From JBFMCC01 sp034435275 (GTDB lineage: Bacteria > Chloroflexota > Anaerolineae > Anaerolineales > Villigracilaceae): 64,000 nt of DNA. The stretch is from positions 1 through 64,000 of the forward strand of contig DAOTXP010000149.1 in assembly GCA_034435275.1 (NCBI GenBank), read 5' to 3'. The position numbers and the translations under genes were made by a program. Below the pieces are notes generated by a model. The model did not search any database, was not told the DNA's origin, and saw only the letters and a list, made by a program, of their open reading frames with translations. Numbering within the stretch: position 1 is the first letter of the stretch; each line of letters starts with the position of its first letter. Below are positions 58,288-64,000 of the stretch, in pieces.

Positions 58288-59445
58288 TTAGCAGGATTCG
58301 TATAACATCTTGGTCTTTTTCGCAATTTCTAACCACGAATATTTTGTTTCACTTAACGTACGGGCGTAGCTTCCCATATCTTCCAAGTGAGCAATGCTCG
58401 AAAACGCCCCCAGTATGGTTTCAGACAAGCACTCGGCACTATTCTCCCTCAGAAGATAGCCGCTCTTGCCATCCTCTATAACCTCTGCAAAATCGCCCAC
58501 ATTCGTGGCAATCAGCGGTCTTCCAAAGGAATAGGCCAGATGAACAATACCACTATGGTCAATCTCTTTATAGGGTAATATCACTACATCGCAGGCGACG
58601 AAATAGACAGCTACTTTCTCCGATGGAATGAAACCTTCATGGAATATGATGGAATCATTCGTGGAAATCCGCTCAATGCTTCTTCGATAATGGTTCCCCA
58701 ATTCCGACGTCCGGGGAGCGCCTGCGATAACTAGCCTCAATGACCTGCCCTTCTTAGCACAGATCTCGAACGCATCCAGGAGCAGGTCCAAGCCCTTATA
58801 TTCTCTGATAAAGCCGAAGAAAAGTGCCACATTATCCGTTGCGTACAGATTCAAACGGCTTCTGGCCTCCGCCTTCGACATGGGCTCCCTCGGGATATAG
58901 TGATCAAAGTTACCGTGGGGGATCACTTTGATTTTTTTTGGCTCTACTCGAAAATCCTTTGCCAATTTATTTTTAATGTATTCTGAATGCACTATGATCG
59001 TTCCTGCCGCTCGGTAGATGCATGACCTCAGAAAGCGGTCGATAGCGCTATTCTCGTGCGGTAAAACGTTATGAGCCGTAAACACCAACTTCGTGCCCAA
59101 TAGCCTAAGAAATAACAAGAAGACGGCCTCAAACCTTTCTCTTCTGAGAAATTGAATATGCATCACCTGTTTTACGTTCCTATTTCTGACTACATGTAAA
59201 AACAGCCGCACCAGATATTCCAAATAACGAAACAACTTCCCAATTTTGCCATTTTGGGGATCCTTGGTCGGCATCCAGTGCCTAACAGGATAATCAACCG
59301 GCATGCTTACGACCCGGTTGTCCGAGGCGATTAGCTCGACATTCACGCCAACTGTATGCAACGCAGAACAAAGACACATAGAGTAGTCATTGCCCACCAA
59401 ACCATCAATCATTGTCACTTTTACACTATCAAAACTGGAAGACAT
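58288..59445 (-). CDS. Glycosyltransferase family 4
   Basis: A 385-residue GT-B enzyme. It has TMIDGLVGNDYSMCLC near the N-terminus, KLVFTAHNVLPHEN, IVHSEYIKNKL, FGFIREYKGLDLLLDAF and YKEIDHSGIVHLAYSFGRPLIATNVG. Sugar specificity unknown. ATG at 59445 follows a GAGGAT signal; GTG at 59451 is possible. Confidence 0.88.
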   Translation of the reverse strand: MSSSFDSVKVTMIDGLVGNDYSMCLCSALHTVGVNVELIASDNRVVSMPVDYPVRHWMPTKDPQNGKIGKLFRYLEYLVRLFLHVVRNRNVKQVMHIQFLRRERFEAVFLLFLRLLGTKLVFTAHNVLPHENSAIDRFLRSCIYRAAGTIIVHSEYIKNKLAKDFRVEPKKIKVIPHGNFDHYIPREPMSKAEARSRLNLYATDNVALFFGFIREYKGLDLLLDAFEICAKKGRSLRLVIAGAPRTSELGNHYRRSIERISTNDSIIFHEGFIPSEKVAVYFVACDVVILPYKEIDHSGIVHLAYSFGRPLIATNVGDFAEVIEDGKSGYLLRENSAECLSETILGAFSSIAHLEDMGSYARTLSETKYSWLEIAKKTKMLYESC

Positions 59446-59471
59446 CGTCACGTATCCTCAGTCACAGCGCG

Positions 59472-60932
59472 CTAGGCCGACTCTGAACGAGCCCTTAGCC
59501 TGAAGGCGTATTTCACAGCGGCGCGTGACAAATCTTTTATCTCCTTTATGAGCAACCAGGATCCTACTGCGTAGAATCCCAGCAGTAGCAATTTTAGCAG
59601 GGTACTATCTATGCCAAACAACCGATAGCCGCCCAGTGCTAATGCAAACAGGAAAACCGGTTTGAGATATCCGAGCAGGTTAGGAGCCAGCCCGGCCCGT
59701 CTGAGAAATAGTTCATAGATAATCTGGGAAGTGATATTCATGAGCAGGAGCGCGTAGACTGCACCAATATAGCCGAAGATTTGGATCAGCACGAGGCTAC
59801 TTACAATGTTTACAGTACTGGCCACAATGTTGGCTTTGACCGGAGCAGAAGAATGACCCGCGGAAACTAGTGAGTATCCCAAGATGTTGGCGATGGCACG
59901 CATGTAGAAGTTTAGCATCAGAAGCGCAAAAGCCAGTGAGACTTGAAGGTATTCTCTCGAAAATAGCACTAGGATGATTTCTTCGGCAAACAAGAAGGCG
60001 GCAAAGACCAAGAAGATAACCCCTGTTGACAGAAAGACCAAGGAATGGTTCATCATCTTGAGTGCATCATCTCGGTTGCCCTTGGCAAACAGGCTTGATA
60101 AACTGGGAAAATAGACAACGATAAATGAGCTAAAGAGTCTCATGAAACCTTCTGGTATCTTGAGCGCAATTTCAAAGGCCGCAACACTCGCCGGATTCAA
60201 GAGAGCGCCGATCAGGAAGGTGCTACTTCTGTCGTAAACAAGTGTAAGAATATTGTTAGAGTACAGCGGAATGCTGAATCGGGTGAGGTTCCTCACGGCT
60301 TCCGCTTTGATGTTCCGGCGTGAGAGGCTGAGCAACAGAGTACGCGTAAAAAAGAGTTGAAGCAAGACCTCGACGAGTTGGGAGACAATCTCGATGTAGA
60401 GCAGACTTTGCAAGCTTAATCTGTCGTGGAATGTTATGATTAGGATAACCCTCATCACTGCTGACACAATCTCGACAACGGCATACTCCTTGAACTGTTG
60501 CATCCCTTGCATCAGACGCAGGAACAGGTCTCTGGAACTTGCCAGAGCGAAAAATACGATGATGAGCATGATGTAATCGCTCAGTCGTGTATCGAAAACA
60601 GGTAATATGAACCGACCTGCTGCATAAAAGATGAAGCCGACTGAAGTTACCGAAATGAAGCGTACTGCAACAATAGATGCGACGGCGTCCTGCTGCAGAT
60701 ACTTATCGGCACCGGACAGCGATTTGGCCAATGTCAGATCGAGTCCGAGTCCGCTGATGATTCCCAGCACCTGGACCACGGCAAAAGCCAAAAAATACGC
60801 TCCTAATACATCCTTCGACACATACCGTGCCATGAGGAGGATGCTCAGAAAGTGAAATCCAAGGGTGGCTACGCTGCCAAACGATGTGGAAGCCAAGCCT
60901 TTGAAGAGGTTCAATGTAAAATGCTTGTCCAT
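59472..60932 (-). CDS. Polysaccharide flippase, Wzx/MATE-like
   Basis: A 486-residue membrane protein of about twelve to fourteen helices in the polysaccharide-biosynthesis transporter family (GSVATLGFHFLSILLMARYVS, GLGLDLTLAKSL, RDLFLRLMQGMQQFKEYAVVE, NLTRFSIPLYSNNIL). It would flip lipid-linked repeat units outward. The start at 60932 leaves a 10-nt gap after the glycosyltransferase gene; a longer frame from 60998 would overlap it. Confidence 0.9.
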   Translation of the reverse strand: MDKHFTLNLFKGLASTSFGSVATLGFHFLSILLMARYVSKDVLGAYFLAFAVVQVLGIISGLGLDLTLAKSLSGADKYLQQDAVASIVAVRFISVTSVGFIFYAAGRFILPVFDTRLSDYIMLIIVFFALASSRDLFLRLMQGMQQFKEYAVVEIVSAVMRVILIITFHDRLSLQSLLYIEIVSQLVEVLLQLFFTRTLLLSLSRRNIKAEAVRNLTRFSIPLYSNNILTLVYDRSSTFLIGALLNPASVAAFEIALKIPEGFMRLFSSFIVVYFPSLSSLFAKGNRDDALKMMNHSLVFLSTGVIFLVFAAFLFAEEIILVLFSREYLQVSLAFALLMLNFYMRAIANILGYSLVSAGHSSAPVKANIVASTVNIVSSLVLIQIFGYIGAVYALLLMNITSQIIYELFLRRAGLAPNLLGYLKPVFLFALALGGYRLFGIDSTLLKLLLLGFYAVGSWLLIKEIKDLSRAAVKYAFRLRARSESA

Positions 60933-60942
60933 CGCGAATGCA

Positions 60943-61869
60943 CTACCGACCTGGTATTTGCCGTCTAGAGGGAGATGCAAGGTTCTTAGTTCCCTCAATA
61001 GGATCCTTGTGGGAAAAAACCGATCGCAACCTAGTGAGTTGTTCCGATCTCAAATATCGCACAAAGTCATCAGGCACCTGTCTTTCGTACCTCATAAGAG
61101 ATGCCCAGCAGTACCCAGCCAGTGACAAGAGCCCCCCAATCACGGGCGGTTGGTCCAATAGTCTGAATGCACCCCGCGCCAATTCAAACAGCGGATGATA
61201 GCCCACTGAATAGGCTAAAACACCTGCTTTGAATTTTGCCCTTAACTGACCGCCTCCGGCAGTACCAGTAGGCCGGTAATGGAAAACTTCAAGATCGGTA
61301 AATGTTTCTACTTCCCAGCCATGCATGCGGGCCATGGTCTCTGCCACAGTATCTACACCACCGAACCTAAGAGGCAGATAACCTCCAATCTTCTCATAGC
61401 ATTGCCGTCGGAAGAACTGGGTGGGCCCCCCGGCACTATTGCGAGCAGGACGTATCTTCCGAAACTGCCCATTCACCAGATCAAAGCGCGTCCCACCCAC
61501 GACACCCAAACGTTCATTCGCGTCGAACTTCGACAGAGCCACCTCATAATAGACTGGCGCAAAAGATACATCTGCATCCAAGTTGCCCACGAAATCGTAC
61601 TCGAGGTTTGCAAACTGCTCATACGCAACTTTGAGCGCCCTAGCCTTCGACCCATAGTTCCTTTCTCGATCGGCAGTTCTACGCAGGAGGAGAATGAAGT
61701 CGTGTGTGTGAACATATTGATTCACAATCTCGTCGGTACGATCCGTAGAACCATCACTAACGATCACCCATTTCGTCGGCAGAACGGTCTGGGCGATAAT
61801 AGAGCGTATCGTCTTTTCGATGTACGCTTCCTCATTTCGAGCAGCTGTGAAGAGGACATACGATTTCAT
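60943..61869 (-). CDS. Glycosyltransferase family 2
   Basis: A 308-residue GT-A glycosyltransferase. It has SYVLFTAARNEEAYIEKTI, the donor-binding VIVSDGSTDRTDEI, the metal motif DFVGNLDADVSF, and GGVDTVAETMARMHG. No membrane helix is evident except a hydrophobic segment near GLLSLAGYCWASL. It lies 4 nt downstream of the O-antigen ligase-like gene. Confidence 0.88.
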   Translation of the reverse strand: MKSYVLFTAARNEEAYIEKTIRSIIAQTVLPTKWVIVSDGSTDRTDEIVNQYVHTHDFILLLRRTADRERNYGSKARALKVAYEQFANLEYDFVGNLDADVSFAPVYYEVALSKFDANERLGVVGGTRFDLVNGQFRKIRPARNSAGGPTQFFRRQCYEKIGGYLPLRFGGVDTVAETMARMHGWEVETFTDLEVFHYRPTGTAGGGQLRAKFKAGVLAYSVGYHPLFELARGAFRLLDQPPVIGGLLSLAGYCWASLMRYERQVPDDFVRYLRSEQLTRLRSVFSHKDPIEGTKNLASPSRRQIPGR

Positions 61870-61873
61870 GATG

Positions 61874-63475
61874 TTATGATTGTCTCGCTACCAGTAACAA
61901 GCCCGTAGGTTGCCCGGCGCCAGCCCGCGCACGTGCATGGTAGGCAATGCTTCCAACGAGGCCCATCATGAGCCCGATGGTCGCTGTGCTTTCCGCCTTG
62001 ATCAGGTGGGCATGAAAATAGAACCATACCAGCGATCCGGCAAAACCAATCAATATACCCAGGACTATGCCTTTGTATTCGGAGTCGGGCATGTTTCGAT
62101 ACACCTGAAAACCGTTGAACAGCACAGCAGCGCAGACCCATAGAAGGACGACCAAGCCCGGTATCCCCATTTTGACTGCAATGGATGCATAGCTGTTGTG
62201 GACATAGCGGGTGAAGCGAGAGACTCGGCCTGAGTCGACCCTCCCATCCGTCAAAGATCCGCTCGCTTCAGACGAATGCGCAGAGAGCGGACGATAGCGA
62301 TTACCCAAACCTACTCCAGTCAGCGGTTGTTTCCTTATTGCCTCAAGTGCCTTTTCGATCTCAAAGCTACGCCATTGCAGCGATTGGGTCTCTGATGTAT
62401 CAGAGGGTGTGAAAATAGAACCAAAACGCTCAGAGATTTCAGCCATAAACGGCGAGGAAAATGCTTGCGATAACGGTGCGCCTACAATCACACCGGCAAT
62501 GACCAGCACAGCGCAACCAACAATAATGGCAACTCTTGCCTGGCGCTGTTTAAATCTGGGCAGGAGAACGATTAGAGCCAATCCAAGGCCAATGATCCAA
62601 GCCACCCACTGGGCCCGCATGTAGGTGTAGATATGCCCGCCGCCGAGGAATAACAGCTGGATCATGCACAGGGTCTTTAAACGCCAGTTGGGACGGCCGA
62701 GTGCCAGAACGCCGAGGGCAACGAACCACATAAAGTGCATCAACACCTGGCCGGCAGGAACGACTCTTACTGCACCAGTCAGCTCGTAGACGCGCCAGTC
62801 ACGGCTCACCATCATCGCCTGCAATAGGGGATTGCCCGCGCCAAAGAACTGCTGGAGATAAATGATCACTGCTATCAAGTCGGCGATGATAAACAGGCCA
62901 ATCAGCAAGGTCTTTAACTGCTCTGGTCGTTTAATGGACCATAGAGTTATATAGAAGGTGAGATAGAGACTCAATATGCGTAAATCACCTAACGCCCAAT
63001 TCGATTCCACGTGCTCGAAGAAGAGCGCGTAGAATGCCGAGAACACGGCCAAGATCAGAAACAATAACAGCGGGCCACCCACAGGCCACCATGGCACCGT
63101 CAGTGTTCCTCGGTTCAGTTGCTGCAGGCAGACAAGCCCGAACAAGCCGATCAGGACTAGATCACGCAGATCCAAGCCACCTCCGATTGGCAAACGCAAG
63201 TCCACGATGTTGTGCGGGATTAAGCTACCCGTCAGAAATATGAGCGCCAGCAGCCCTACTTCAGGCCGTTGCCAGAGCAGGAACACGATTGGCAGGCCAA
63301 GTCCCAGGAGGACAAGTCCCAAGGTGGCTAGTTGGGGAGCCAGATATAGCCCAGCAGCCAGCGATCCCAAGCAAAGCGCGACTAAGACGATCCCCCATGT
63401 CCGGTACGTTCCAGGGATAGTTGTGGTCGGACGGGGGATGTTCTGATTCGGCCTAGCGACCTGTCCGATTTGCAT
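61874..63475 (-). CDS. O-antigen ligase/polymerase-like membrane protein
   Basis: A 533-residue protein with about eleven membrane helices and a large extracytoplasmic loop. The family landmark is EAIRKQPLTGVGLGNRYRP and FTRYVHNSYASIAVKMGIPGL, typical of WaaL/Wzy proteins. It polymerises or ligates glycan units outside. The start is ATG 63475; GTG at 63481 is an alternative. A GAGG signal is nearby. Confidence 0.88.
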   Translation of the reverse strand: MQIGQVARPNQNIPRPTTTIPGTYRTWGIVLVALCLGSLAAGLYLAPQLATLGLVLLGLGLPIVFLLWQRPEVGLLALIFLTGSLIPHNIVDLRLPIGGGLDLRDLVLIGLFGLVCLQQLNRGTLTVPWWPVGGPLLLFLILAVFSAFYALFFEHVESNWALGDLRILSLYLTFYITLWSIKRPEQLKTLLIGLFIIADLIAVIIYLQQFFGAGNPLLQAMMVSRDWRVYELTGAVRVVPAGQVLMHFMWFVALGVLALGRPNWRLKTLCMIQLLFLGGGHIYTYMRAQWVAWIIGLGLALIVLLPRFKQRQARVAIIVGCAVLVIAGVIVGAPLSQAFSSPFMAEISERFGSIFTPSDTSETQSLQWRSFEIEKALEAIRKQPLTGVGLGNRYRPLSAHSSEASGSLTDGRVDSGRVSRFTRYVHNSYASIAVKMGIPGLVVLLWVCAAVLFNGFQVYRNMPDSEYKGIVLGILIGFAGSLVWFYFHAHLIKAESTATIGLMMGLVGSIAYHARARAGAGQPTGLLLVARQS

Positions 63476-63485
63476 CGTCACAGCC

Positions 63486-64000
63486 TCATCCTACTTTGGT
63501 CTCTGTGGAACCCTGCTGACCTTGCACGGCGGTGAATTCCTGCCCCACATCAAGATTGGCGCGCTCGTGGGAAGGGCCATGTCGATGGAATATGTTTCTG
63601 ATGCGTTTCCAGAGTTCTCGACCTGCATGTCCGGACGATGGTGTTATGTGCGTGCTCTCCGGAACCTTAGACTCTTGGCTTTGCATCACCGCCTTACGGC
63701 GTCCGCGCGACGGCGTTTTGCGATCGCTCCCTGGGACAGTCTCGCTCGCGACCTTGAAGCTGGAGAGATACTGGAGGAGAAGGGCCAGCATCACTCCCAA
63801 ACCTAAACTGCCAACCAGGGCAAGCACTGCCAGCTTGGACCAGTTAGACTCAGATCCGACTGTCGCGTATGCTGGCTTAATGACCTGGATAAAAGTGGTA
63901 GCCTGAATCTCAGTAGCCGTTAGCTCCGCCTGGTTGTATTTGCTCATAAGATCTTGATATACTGCGCGTGCTTGCTCTACATTCTGTGTCAGTATGAAGT
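63486..64000 (-). CDS. Chain-length determinant (Wzz)-like protein, C-terminal part
   Basis: The gene runs off the right edge, so only the C-terminal ~170 residues are present. A helical coiled-coil segment (AVYQDLMSKYNQAEL...) is followed by the periplasmic-to-membrane junction FIQVIKPAYAT (the conserved Pro-rich Wzz motif), a transmembrane helix (LAVLALVGSLGLGVMLALLLQYL) and a basic cytoplasmic tail. Wzz proteins set the length of polysaccharide chains. The frame is open upstream of the ATG at 63947, so that ATG is internal. Confidence 0.85.
   Translation of the reverse strand, partial: FILTQNVEQARAVYQDLMSKYNQAELTATEIQATTFIQVIKPAYATVGSESNWSKLAVLALVGSLGLGVMLALLLQYLSSFKVASETVPGSDRKTPSRGRRKAVMQSQESKVPESTHITPSSGHAGRELWKRIRNIFHRHGPSHERANLDVGQEFTAVQGQQGSTETKVG

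Noticed and set aside
1..64000. CRISPR arrays, prophage genes, insertion sequences and tRNA genes
   Set aside because: None seen on either strand; repeats found are short, dispersed and not regularly spaced.

Overview
The window is a stretch of bacterial chromosome. It most likely comes from an Anaerolineae-type member of the Chloroflexota. Supporting this are the mix of high-GC housekeeping genes, several lipoproteins with Thr/Pro-rich spacers after the lipobox, Ser/Thr kinase, PP2C and FHA signalling genes, and abundant short dispersed repeats. The assignment is inferred from gene content and was not tested by phylogeny. No rRNA, tRNA, phage, insertion sequence or CRISPR array was seen.

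Region 1 (1-9.3 kb) holds housekeeping genes, mostly on the minus strand: nusA, a divergent SAM methyltransferase, a small membrane protein, sbcD, a secreted C39-like peptidase with a repeat-rich tail, dnaK, a secreted lipoprotein, and tmRNA (ssrA) with its terminator. Region 2 (9.3-18 kb) has an overlapping plus-strand operon (receiver-CpaE/TadZ fusion, sirtuin, GAF-histidine kinase). It then has mutL divergent from an HAD phosphatase, a sulfatase/HD pair and a SanA-like protein. Region 3 (18-24 kb) is a phosphonate/phosphite-type ABC uptake locus: two PhnD lipoproteins, PhnC and two unusual PhnE permeases with extra extracytoplasmic domains. Region 4 (23.8-30.4 kb) is a mixed block: DUF4230 protein, secreted protein with a long leader, lipM, tetratricopeptide-like and lipoprotein genes, and a ParB-like/phosphoesterase pair.

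Region 5 (30.5-37.7 kb) is the most distinctive functional block. A Ser/Thr kinase fused to a PQQ-type propeller, a PP2C phosphatase, a J-domain-VWA fusion, a zinc-ribbon-FHA protein, a small DUF6812-like protein and an OmpR-type regulator lie head to tail behind one clear promoter. Hsp20 and a NarL-type regulator follow. The kinase/phosphatase/VWA/FHA combination suggests a phosphorylation switch whose output may act through Hsp70 recruitment. DnaK is encoded elsewhere in the window.

Region 6 (38-45.7 kb) has a three-gene membrane/secreted protease operon, an endonuclease IV-like protein, and the conserved yqeY-pgpH-ybeY-dgkA cluster. Region 7 (45.8 kb to the end) is a polysaccharide assembly locus on the minus strand. 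It encodes Wzz (partial), Wzy-like ligase/polymerase, Wzx flippase, glycosyltransferases, a UDP-diacetamido-hexuronate triad (WbpB/D/E type), ATP-grasp, methyltransferase, FemAB-like and deacetylase genes. Its middle part is visibly more AT-rich than the rest, which suggests a transferred cassette.

Two themes cut across the window. Many genes have a TATAAT box only 6-8 nt before the start codon, implying leaderless mRNAs. Several short dispersed repeat families lie between genes and, in at least two cases, in frame inside conserved proteins.
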